Of a stretch of 64,000 bases of DNA, positions 35,670 to 42,746 are shown piece by piece. The stretch comes from Desulfovibrio sp. JC022. GTDB taxonomy: Bacteria; Desulfobacterota; Desulfovibrionia; Desulfovibrionales; Desulfovibrionaceae. The first letter of the stretch is position 1. Every line of letters begins with the position of its first letter. The notes under the pieces were generated by a model. That model had not been told where the DNA came from, searched no databases, and worked only from the letters and a program-made list of their open reading frames with translations. The stretch is taken from contig NZ_VOPZ01000001.1 in the NCBI RefSeq assembly GCF_010470665.1, positions 310,001 through 374,000 on the forward strand. The letters run 5' to 3'. The position numbers were made by a program, and so were the translations under genes.

Positions 35670-37588
35670 GTCAACCTCAGCGTGCAGGATGGTTCCACAG
35701 GGGAGAAATTACTTTCATCGGCAGAGGTCAGCAGGTTATTACCGATTAGTTCAAGGGATAAATTTTTACGGGCCTGCCACGCCAGACGGGCATCAAAACC
35801 GAATCCGGTGGAAAGGTCTTTGTCGTCCATGCTGTTCAAATATGATGTGAATAGGCCCAATTCCCAATTCTTAGCCAGTTCTATTAAGGCCTGTAGCTTG
35901 AGGTTGTAGAGCGGGGTGTTCAGCGGCGGTGAAAATCCGGGAATTCCGTCCGGAACTTTTTGAAAGTCCTGATTGGAAATATCAATGGAAGGACGCAGGA
36001 TCAGGAATGAATATGGCTGCCAGTCAAATGCTATTTCAGTTCCATAGGAAAGACCACTCAGTCCACTTATCGGGGTAGCAGTACTAGTGTCGTCGTCAAA
36101 ACTGAAGGTGACCATCTGGTCATAGCTGTTCATGTACAGGGAGACATCCAGCTTCAGGGTTTCGCTGAAGAGTTTGCGGTACCCGGCTTCAAAGGAATTC
36201 AACTTCTCATTATCAAGGTCGTCGCTGAAATCCATTGTGTATTCTTTGTCCCTTACCCTGATTCGGTAGCTTCCGTCGCGCAGCCAGTAACCCGGTTTGC
36301 GGTTAGCGTATGAATATGCCACCCAGTATTCTTCGTCATCTTCCATATACAGAAGCCGGGCCGTGGGTTGGGGGGCTAAGCTGGAATCACCGGAATAATC
36401 CAGTTTTAGGCCGAGGGTCAGGAAAAGTTTTTCATCAATGAGGGTAATGCGGTCTTTAGCAAATCCACTGAAATCCAGCCTGTATATACTATCGTTTGAA
36501 ACTTGTACTTTTTCGCCTTGCTTAAAGTCGTCCCAGAAATATTTTCCTCCGACCCCGAAGGTCAGCAAATGGTCCTCAAATTGTTCGTTGGAATATATGA
36601 ATTCCGCGTCAACTGTGTTGGACATGTTTTCCATATCGGCGACAGTAATTTCAGTCCGGGTGTAGGAACTACGGAACTGCATACCGGAGCGGGCCCCGGT
36701 TTTTCTGTCCCATAGAATCTGGGTATAGCCGCTGTAATCACTCTTATCCTTATTGGCTGAAAAGGGGTTGCCCGGAGGGGAGTGTTCCGTAATTGATGAA
36801 CCTGCAAGCTGGCCTTGCAGCGAGAATTGGTCGGTATATGCGTTGAGCCAGTCGGCTCGAAATCCACCGCTTCCGGTTGTCCAGTCGGTAGAGCCTTTTT
36901 CGGTGCGTCCTCGGATACGGTAATTCGTGCCCGGTTCATATCCGCCTTTGGCGTATACGGCTATAGTTGCGTTTTCGGAAATATGTCCGCCTTTGCGGAT
37001 GAATTGGCTTACCCCGTCAGTACCGGCTGTGGTAACGCTTTGGTTTCCCTGCATTTCAGCAGCTGACTTGGTAATTACATTGATTACCCCATTGAATGAT
37101 TCCGAGCCCCAAAGGCTGGTCCATGGTCCGCGGATAATTTCAATCCGCTTGACCATCTGGATGGGCAGGTTCTGGCTGGACCAGATAACCCCGTGGAAAT
37201 ATGGGGATGTGATCGGGCGGTTGTCTACCAGAATGAGTTGTTTGCTGTTGAATGTGCCTGAAAATCCCCTGACTCCGATGGCCCATTTGTCTGTGTCGGT
37301 ACGGGTAACGACCACGCCGGGAACCGTGCGCAGTGCTTCCGGAACCGATCTGGCTCCGCTGCGTCTGATGTCTTCTTCGGTCAGGATGGTGTATGAACCG
37401 GCTATATTTTCGAGGGATTGCTTGCGTTCGGAAGGGGAGACCATTTCGACCTGCAACAGGTCTTCAAGGTCAAGATTTTCCAGTTCAGCAGAGACATCCT
37501 TGTCTTCTGCGAAACTTGGTGCGGCTCCGGCCACCATGGCCAGAATAAAGAGAGAGAGGGCAACAACTGCCAGCCGCAGTCGGATCAT
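35657..37588 (-). CDS. TonB-dependent outer membrane receptor
   Basis: A 643-residue outer membrane protein with a signal peptide (MIRLRLAVVALSLFILAMVAGAA). The TonB-box region may be DLLQVEMVSPSERKQ. The plug domain (about 55-165) contains IRRSGARSVPEALRTVPGVVV, QLILVDNRPI and VKRIEIIRGPWTSLWG. The beta-barrel ends in LRLTWDF with a terminal Phe, as required for outer-membrane assembly. Substrates of this group include siderophores, cobalamin and metal chelates; none can be assigned. Its start overlaps the regulator stop by four bases, and it overlaps yfiR by 13 bases, so all four genes are coupled. This placement suggests a signalling role. Confidence 0.88.
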   Translation of the reverse strand: MIRLRLAVVALSLFILAMVAGAAPSFAEDKDVSAELENLDLEDLLQVEMVSPSERKQSLENIAGSYTILTEEDIRRSGARSVPEALRTVPGVVVTRTDTDKWAIGVRGFSGTFNSKQLILVDNRPITSPYFHGVIWSSQNLPIQMVKRIEIIRGPWTSLWGSESFNGVINVITKSAAEMQGNQSVTTAGTDGVSQFIRKGGHISENATIAVYAKGGYEPGTNYRIRGRTEKGSTDWTTGSGGFRADWLNAYTDQFSLQGQLAGSSITEHSPPGNPFSANKDKSDYSGYTQILWDRKTGARSGMQFRSSYTRTEITVADMENMSNTVDAEFIYSNEQFEDHLLTFGVGGKYFWDDFKQGEKVQVSNDSIYRLDFSGFAKDRITLIDEKLFLTLGLKLDYSGDSSLAPQPTARLLYMEDDEEYWVAYSYANRKPGYWLRDGSYRIRVRDKEYTMDFSDDLDNEKLNSFEAGYRKLFSETLKLDVSLYMNSYDQMVTFSFDDDTSTATPISGLSGLSYGTEIAFDWQPYSFLILRPSIDISNQDFQKVPDGIPGFSPPLNTPLYNLKLQALIELAKNWELGLFTSYLNSMDDKDLSTGFGFDARLAWQARKNLSLELIGNNLLTSADESNFSPVEPSCTLRLTWDF

Positions 37589-38289
37589 GCTTCGGCCTGA
37601 GTCCTCGAAGTCATCATGTAGCCGCGTCCGCGGATGGTCTTGATGGAAACGGAGTCGCCGATCTTACGGCGCAGGTTACTCATGTGTACATTAAGTACAT
37701 AATCGTCAAAGTCGGCACTTCTGCCGAGAGCTATTTCCATAAGTTCATCACGTTCGATGAGTTTTCCGCAACTGGAAGCCAGATGTTCGACAATGCTGAA
37801 TTCTGCGGCAGTGAAGTGGGTTTCGATTCCTTTGACCAGAATGGAATGGGAATCAAGGTTGATGTCCAATTCGCCGACTTTGAGTTTTCCCCGTGAAGTG
37901 GGGATGATGCTTGCTGATTGCGGCGTCATGGTGGAGCGACGCAGGGAAGCGCGCATGCGGGCCAGCAGTTCCCGCAAAGGGAAGGGTTTGCAGATGTAGT
38001 CGTCAGCACCCATCTCAAGACCGACAACCCTGTCAACCTCGTCTCCCTTGCCGGTGAGCATTATTACCGGGATTGTTGAGTCCAGCCGGATTTTTTCCAG
38101 CACATTCAGCCCGCTGATGTCAGGCAGGACAATATCCAGCAGGACAAGGTCGTATTCCCCGCTGCCGAATGATTTGAGCCCTTCCTTTGCAGTGCATTTG
38201 TGGTGCAGGCTGTAACCTTCGCCGTCCAGATAGGTGGATAAAAGTTCCCCCATCTCCGGGTCGTCGTCGATAAGAAGTATCTTGTTCAT
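37585..38289 (-). CDS. OmpR-family response regulator
   Basis: A 234-residue two-domain regulator. The receiver has the acidic pocket DDD (residues 8-10), phosphoacceptor Asp52 (LLDIVLPD), Thr79 and Lys101 (KPF), all intact. The C-terminal winged helix has the OmpR/PhoB pattern (FTAAEFSIVEHLASSCGKLIERDEL, VHMSNLRRKIGD, TIRGRGYMM). It is the first gene of the operon and would control transcription in response to the kinase encoded last. Start: ATG preceded by AGGAGAAC. Direct repeats about 55-75 bases upstream could be its binding sites. Confidence 0.92.
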   Translation of the reverse strand: MNKILLIDDDPEMGELLSTYLDGEGYSLHHKCTAKEGLKSFGSGEYDLVLLDIVLPDISGLNVLEKIRLDSTIPVIMLTGKGDEVDRVVGLEMGADDYICKPFPLRELLARMRASLRRSTMTPQSASIIPTSRGKLKVGELDINLDSHSILVKGIETHFTAAEFSIVEHLASSCGKLIERDELMEIALGRSADFDDYVLNVHMSNLRRKIGDSVSIKTIRGRGYMMTSRTQAEA

Positions 38290-38344
38290 AATGTTCTCCT
38301 GCGTGGCATACTATGTGTTTAGAAGGGATAAGCAAATAAGTTTA

Positions 38345-38381
38345 GTGTAAATAAGTGTTAAATAACTTAAGAAATGTTAAG
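38345..38381. promoter_or_regulatory. Candidate response-regulator box upstream of the TonB/YfiR operon
   Basis: GTGTAAATAA (38345-38354) is followed directly by GTGTTAAATAA (38355-38365). Tandem direct repeats of about 11 bases are the usual form of OmpR-family sites. An inverted repeat CTTAA-N6-TTAAG follows at 38366-38381. The region lies between the divergent regulator and flagellin genes, so either could be controlled. Confidence 0.4.
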
Positions 38382-38465
38382 AAAGAGTTGATTTGTCTAT
38401 AGTGTCCAGAATTTGAGCAGGGTATGAAAATATTTCCCATGTAAACGTTCTTTACCTCCGCTGCG

Positions 38466-38471
38466 TATAAT
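38466..38471 (+). promoter_or_regulatory. Possible -10 element for the flagellin gene
   Basis: TATAAT lies 70-75 bases upstream of the flagellin start. No good -35 hexamer is seen at 16-18 bases. A clear sigma-28 (TAAA-N15-GCCGATAA) or sigma-54 (TGGCA-N7-TGC) site, usual for flagellin, was searched for by eye and not found. Confidence 0.25.
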
Positions 38472-38540
38472 CTTGTAAAGGCAGGTGAATCGGTCATCTG
38501 TCGAAAGTGCAAGGATGTACGATACAACACGGAGGTTTTT

Positions 38541-39398
38541 ATGTCTTTAGTAATCAATAACAATACCGTTGCAAACGCGACTGCAAGGCATCTTAACGAT
38601 TCCTACAGTGCACTCAGTTCTTCTACTGAGAAGATGTCTTCAGGTTTGCGTATTAATTCTGCTGCGGATGATGCCGCAGGGCTGGCAGTTCGCGAACTTA
38701 TGCGTTCGGATATCTCCACCCTGCAACAGGGTGTGCGAAATGCCAATGACGGTATTTCCATGATCCAGACCGCCGACGGTGCCCTCGGAGTTGTGGATGA
38801 AAAGCTCATCCGCATGAAGGAACTGGCAGAGCAGGCTGCAACCGGTACTTACACCTCATCTCAGCGTGCCCTGATTGACCAGGAATATCAGGCCATGGCT
38901 TCCGAGATTACCCGAATTGCAAGTGCTACCGATTTCAACGGTATTCACCTGCTTAATGGTAATGTTTCCGGTGATAACGCTGTTACCATCCATTTTGGAA
39001 CCGGTAACGACAGCGCGGAAGACAAGTACGACGTTGAGATTGGTACCTGCACCGCATCAGCTCTCGGGGTCGGTAACAACAGTGCTGTAAATGCCGGTTA
39101 CACGGTATCCACTCAGGAAGCAGCTCAGCAGTCACTCGAAGCTTTGGACAATGCCATTACTTCCAAGGATAAGATCAGGGCTAACCTTGGTGCTCTTGAG
39201 AACAGACTTGAAGCCACAATTTCAAACCTCGAGATTCAGGGCGAAAACCTGCAATCCGCTGAGTCCCAGATCTCGGACGTTGACGTGGCAACCGAGATGA
39301 CCAACTATTCCAAGCAGCAGATTATTACCCAGTCCGCTGTTTCCATGCTGGCACAGGCTAACTCCCTGCCTCAGATGGCCCTGTCGCTCATCGGTTAA
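38541..39398 (+). CDS. Flagellin
   Basis: A 285-residue filament protein. The conserved N-terminal (SLVINNNTVANATARHLNDSY, SSGLRINSAADDAAGLAV) and C-terminal coiled regions (ENRLEATISNLEIQGENLQSAESQISDVDVA...) are present, with a short variable centre, so this is a small flagellin. Start: ATG preceded by GGAGG. A terminator follows the stop codon, so it is a single-gene unit. It lies upstream of the hook and hook-associated genes in the same orientation. Confidence 0.95.
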   Translation: MSLVINNNTVANATARHLNDSYSALSSSTEKMSSGLRINSAADDAAGLAVRELMRSDISTLQQGVRNANDGISMIQTADGALGVVDEKLIRMKELAEQAATGTYTSSQRALIDQEYQAMASEITRIASATDFNGIHLLNGNVSGDNAVTIHFGTGNDSAEDKYDVEIGTCTASALGVGNNSAVNAGYTVSTQEAAQQSLEALDNAITSKDKIRANLGALENRLEATISNLEIQGENLQSAESQISDVDVATEMTNYSKQQIITQSAVSMLAQANSLPQMALSLIG

Positions 39399-39749
39399 TT
39401 ACAAAGTTTCAATCAGTCTGGCAGGCCCGGTTTACCGGGCCTTTCTTATGTTGGCAAGCTTAAGGCCGCGCTCTCTGTGTTCAGGGGGGGCGGCTTTTTG
39501 CGTTCATGCCGTGGGGAATCTCCCGGCAAAAAATTCCCTTCTGTCTTTTGAGTTCAACCAAGAGCTCCTCTTGCTGCACAAACTGCTTCTTTGGTCTTAA
39601 GAATCGTTAATTTCAGCCTTTTTTTATTAATTCTCCTACAGCTATTTAATAAATCGTAAACCTAATCTGTTTTATTCTGAATGTAATGTGATTGTAAATT
39701 AATATTGTAGGGAATGTAAGTTGCTTCTTTCTAACCAGTAGGAGGAACT
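39399..39749. other. Gene-free stretch between flagellin and the sigma-factor gene
   Basis: After the flagellin terminator the region contains two further inverted repeats: GGGAAT / ATTCCC (39514-39538) and CAAGAG-CTC-CTCTTG (39559-39573). The last 150 bases are very AT-rich and must hold the promoter of the sigma-factor/flgD transcript. No coding frame or recognised RNA is seen. Confidence 0.5.
39423..39447 (+). terminator. Rho-independent terminator of the flagellin gene
   Basis: AGGCCCGG and CCGGGCCT form a perfect stem around TTTA, followed by TTTCTT. It starts 25 bases after the flagellin stop codon. Confidence 0.9.
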
Positions 39750-40295
39750 ATGAATACTTACATTGAAAACAAATATGATTATATTTCTGAAAGAGATGTG
39801 AATTGTTTTTTTGTTACCAATATTAACTATATTAAAAATGTTGTTAATAAATTTTTATTCTCTAAGTATGTTGGTGCTACTAAAAGTGATGTGGATGAAG
39901 TTTGCCAAGAAGTAGCATTAAAGATTTTGAAAAATAATTATATATCTAAGTATTCCTCTAAGAAAAGCTCACTTAATACATGGCTATATATCATAAGCCG
40001 TTCTGTTGCTGTTGATTATATGAGAAGAAATAATCGTATATATATTAATGTAGAAGAGTTGAGTGATATTCCTGAATTAGAAAAAGATAAAGTTGATTTT
40101 AATCTTCCTGAAGGACTTTTGTCTAAACGTCAGGATGAAGTGGTCAGGATGATTTTCTGGGGAGATTTAAAGGCTGTTGAAGTAGCGAAACAGTTGGGGA
40201 TCACCTCTCGTACTGTCCGCTGCATCAAGCATCAGGCAATTCAAAAATTACGCCGCCATTTTTCAGCGGTCAGTGAGAGGAGGGTCGTATCATGA
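39750..40295 (+). CDS. ECF-like sigma-70 family RNA polymerase sigma factor
   Basis: A 181-residue protein. A sigma region 2-like segment (DEVCQEVALKILKNNY, then SLNTWLYIISRSVAVDYMRRNNR) is followed by region 4 (LSKRQDEVVRMIFWGDLKAVEVAKQLGITSRTVRCIKHQAIQKLRRHF), the layout of ECF sigma factors. Its coding sequence is strikingly AT-rich, especially the first 350 bases, unlike the flagellar genes next to it, which may indicate acquisition by transfer. It overlaps flgD by four bases (ATGA) and has a GGAGGA ribosome site. No anti-sigma gene is adjacent. A role in timing late flagellar genes is possible but unproven. Confidence 0.78.
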   Translation: MNTYIENKYDYISERDVNCFFVTNINYIKNVVNKFLFSKYVGATKSDVDEVCQEVALKILKNNYISKYSSKKSSLNTWLYIISRSVAVDYMRRNNRIYINVEELSDIPELEKDKVDFNLPEGLLSKRQDEVVRMIFWGDLKAVEVAKQLGITSRTVRCIKHQAIQKLRRHFSAVSERRVVS

Positions 40296-40969
40296 GTGTC
40301 GAAGGCGTCAGCTACTACAGCAGCTTAACCGGTTCAGATTCGGCCAGTACTACAACTACCGCCAGCGACAATACCTCGCTTGATCAGGTCGATTTCCTGA
40401 CTCTGCTGACCACTCAGCTGGAATATCAGGACCCTACCAACCCCGTGGATAACACGGAAATGGTCAACCAGATGACCAGTTACTCCATGCTCGATGAAGA
40501 TGTGCAGCAGAACGAGAATCTGGAAACCATCATTAATAAACTGGACGCCATCTCCGCTTTGAGCACTTCCGGCTACATCGGCGAGGAAGTCATGGCCGAC
40601 GGCGGGATCATCACCGTGGAAAGCGGCGATGCCACCAACGTGACCATTGATCTTCAGGAAGACGCATCCACCCTTGGTCTCAATATTTACAACTCCGAAG
40701 GAACCCTCGTGGACACCGTTTACTACACCGACCTTGAAGCTGGCGAGTTTGAAGTTTCCGGTGAAGATCTGCTCAGTGAGAGCAATCTTGAAACGGACGG
40801 AACCTTTGTAGCCATGGTTTTCGCCAACGATGCCAACGACTCTTCCGTGCCTGTCTACATCAAGTCCGCCGGTACCATCACTGCGGTGGATCAGGATGAT
40901 TCCGGCAACACCACCCTTACCCTTAATGACGGCCGGGAAGTTTCCATTACCGACGTTTCATTCATTTAA
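40292..40969 (+). CDS. flgD: Flagellar hook-capping protein FlgD
   Basis: A 225-residue scaffold protein that caps the growing hook. The N-terminal signature is intact (DQVDFLTLLTTQLEYQDPTNPVDNTEMVNQMTSYSMLDED). A C-terminal region with immunoglobulin-like and Tudor-like features follows (IGEEVMADGGIITV..., NTTLTLNDGREVSITDV). It begins inside the end of the sigma-factor gene and is followed after 29 bases by flgE. Confidence 0.93.
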   Translation: MSVEGVSYYSSLTGSDSASTTTTASDNTSLDQVDFLTLLTTQLEYQDPTNPVDNTEMVNQMTSYSMLDEDVQQNENLETIINKLDAISALSTSGYIGEEVMADGGIITVESGDATNVTIDLQEDASTLGLNIYNSEGTLVDTVYYTDLEAGEFEVSGEDLLSESNLETDGTFVAMVFANDANDSSVPVYIKSAGTITAVDQDDSGNTTLTLNDGREVSITDVSFI

Positions 40970-40998
40970 ATAAATTTTACAACCGCAGGAGCAAAAAA

Positions 40999-42540
40999 AT
41001 GAGTGTCACCAGTTCTTTGTACACAGGTATTTCAGGTCTTAACGTAAACTCACAGGCAACATCCGTGGTTTCCAACAACCTCGCCAACTCATCTACAGTA
41101 GGTTTTAAAGGTTCGGATGCGGTTTTTGAAGATGTTTTCTACTCTACCATCACCACAGGAGGAGGTCTTTCACAGGTCGGTAACGGGGCCGGGGTTTCCA
41201 CAATCAACACCGATTACACTCAGGGGTCTTATGAGGATTCCAGTGTATCCACCAATGTGGCTCTCAACGGTGACGGTTACTTTATAGTAGTGGACCCGGA
41301 CACCAGCACAACCTACTACACTCGCGCCGGTAACTTTGATTTCGATAAAGACGGCTATCTTGTCGATCCCTACGGTAATCAGGTACAGGGCTGGGAAATT
41401 GAAGACGGAACCGCTTCGGGGTCGCTGACCACCATTCAGCTGGACCAGTCCCAGTCACCGCCGAAGGCAACTTCCGAGATCAGCCTGACCATGAACCTTG
41501 ATTCCCAGAGCGTTGATGAGGCCAAGACCACCAATCCTTATACCTCTCTCTTCGAGCTTTATGACGGTACCAATAATCCGCCGTTGGATGATTCCCAGTA
41601 CAGTTATTCCACAACCATGACCGTTTACGATGAAAACGGTTCCGCCCATGACATGACCTATTATATGGACCCGGTGGATGTGGATTCCGACGGTAATATT
41701 ATCTGGGAATATGTGGCTGCCACTGACGCAGAAGATGATCAGCGGTCCGGTTCGGGCGGCAATCCCTTGAATACCACCAGCGGTGCAGGTTTGAGCATGA
41801 CCGGGACCATGACCTTCAACTCTGAAGGCCAGATGACCTCCATGACCGCTTTCACTCTCTCCAATGCAGCAACTTCCGCCGATACCAAGGACCCCGATCA
41901 GTGGGGCTTGGCTGATCTCAGCCCCGAAGGATACCCGGAGGTAAATCTCAACTTTACCGGAAGCACCAGCGGGCAGGATGTTGCCATAAATTTCGGTATG
42001 TCCAGCGATGATGCTACCTGGGACACTTCCGGGGGGATAAACACCCTCGGTGATATCACCGCCGCTACCGCCTATTCGGATCTGCCCTCGTTTGCAGACT
42101 ACACTCTCTCTTTAGGAGCGACCACCAGTTATTCCGACAGTTCTTCTGCCACATACAGCATAGGGCAGGACGGTTATCCCACCGGGTCCCTTGTCTCCGT
42201 GGAAGTGGACGAAAACGGTATTCTCGTTGGTAACTATTCCAACAGCCAATCCATCGAACTCTACCAGCTCGGTCTTGCCGACTTTACCAATCAGGGCGGG
42301 CTTACCGCAGAAGGCGGAACCCTGTTCCGGGCCACCACCGAATCCGGTGAAGCCATCATTGGAACCGCCGGGTCCGCAGGGTTCGGAACCGTGGTTTCCA
42401 ATTCGTTGGAAGCCTCAAACGTGGATCTCGCATCCCAGATGACCGAACTGATCATCATCCAGTCCGCCTATCAGGCCAACAGTAAGGTTGTAACAACCGC
42501 TGATACCCTGTTGCAGACTGCGATTTCTTTGAAGAGTTAA
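40999..42540 (+). CDS. flgE: Flagellar hook protein FlgE
   Basis: A 513-residue hook subunit. The N-terminal rod-family motif is SLYTGISGLNVNSQATSVVSNNLANSSTVGFK, and the C-terminal D0 segment is NSLEASNVDLASQMTELIIIQSAYQANSKVVTTADTLLQ. The middle is acidic and rich in Thr, Ser, Asp and Gly, longer than in enteric FlgE. Start: ATG preceded by AGGAG. A 206-base gap containing a repeat element separates it from flgK. Confidence 0.95.
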   Translation: MSVTSSLYTGISGLNVNSQATSVVSNNLANSSTVGFKGSDAVFEDVFYSTITTGGGLSQVGNGAGVSTINTDYTQGSYEDSSVSTNVALNGDGYFIVVDPDTSTTYYTRAGNFDFDKDGYLVDPYGNQVQGWEIEDGTASGSLTTIQLDQSQSPPKATSEISLTMNLDSQSVDEAKTTNPYTSLFELYDGTNNPPLDDSQYSYSTTMTVYDENGSAHDMTYYMDPVDVDSDGNIIWEYVAATDAEDDQRSGSGGNPLNTTSGAGLSMTGTMTFNSEGQMTSMTAFTLSNAATSADTKDPDQWGLADLSPEGYPEVNLNFTGSTSGQDVAINFGMSSDDATWDTSGGINTLGDITAATAYSDLPSFADYTLSLGATTSYSDSSSATYSIGQDGYPTGSLVSVEVDENGILVGNYSNSQSIELYQLGLADFTNQGGLTAEGGTLFRATTESGEAIIGTAGSAGFGTVVSNSLEASNVDLASQMTELIIIQSAYQANSKVVTTADTLLQTAISLKS

Positions 42541-42544
42541 TTTG

Positions 42545-42740
42545 ATACGCTTCGCGTTTTAGTCGATTTTATTTCGCCTCCGGCGGCCAAAGGGGATAAT
42601 CCCCTTTGGAATCCCTGAGGGTTGAATTTAAGTCACGCACGGATAGGTGTGCTGCAACGGCGAAGCCCTATTAAAAGTTTTTGGGATTCTTAAACCCTTT
42701 TTACAAAAAGGGTTTAAGCCCTCGGAGAGCCGCCGGAGGC
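42545..42740. repeat. Dispersed intergenic repeat, copy B (between flgE and flgK), with 12-bp terminal inverted repeats
   Basis: After a TACGCTTCGCGT half-palindrome, the core runs from GCCTCCGGCGGC (42576-42587) to its exact reverse complement GCCGCCGGAGGC (42729-42740). Inside are a perfect stem CCAAAGGGG-N5-CCCCTTTGG (42587-42609), a segment CGGCGAAGCCC shared with copies C and D, and a perfect 13-bp stem with a 2-base loop (42690-42717). No transposase frame fits within it, so any movement would need help in trans. The GGAGG of the right end is placed exactly as the flgK ribosome site. Confidence 0.85.
42735..42739 (+). promoter_or_regulatory. flgK Shine-Dalgarno sequence inside the repeat end
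   Basis: GGAGG ends seven bases before the flgK ATG at 42747 and decides that start over an earlier in-frame ATG at 42681. The five bases belong to the repeat's right terminus GCCGCCGGAGGC, which is shared with copy D and is the reverse complement of the left ends of copies A, B and C. Confidence 0.8.
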
Positions 42741-42746
42741 ACCACC

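Noticed and set aside
38290-38540. Sigma-28 or sigma-54 promoter for flagellin
   Set aside because: TAAA with 15-base spacing gives a poor -10, and TGGCAT near 38305 lacks the TGC element at the correct distance.
42681-42746. Upstream start for FlgK
   Set aside because: The extra 22 residues are a translation of the repeat element and do not match FlgK; the ATG at 42747 matches the family start and has GGAGG.
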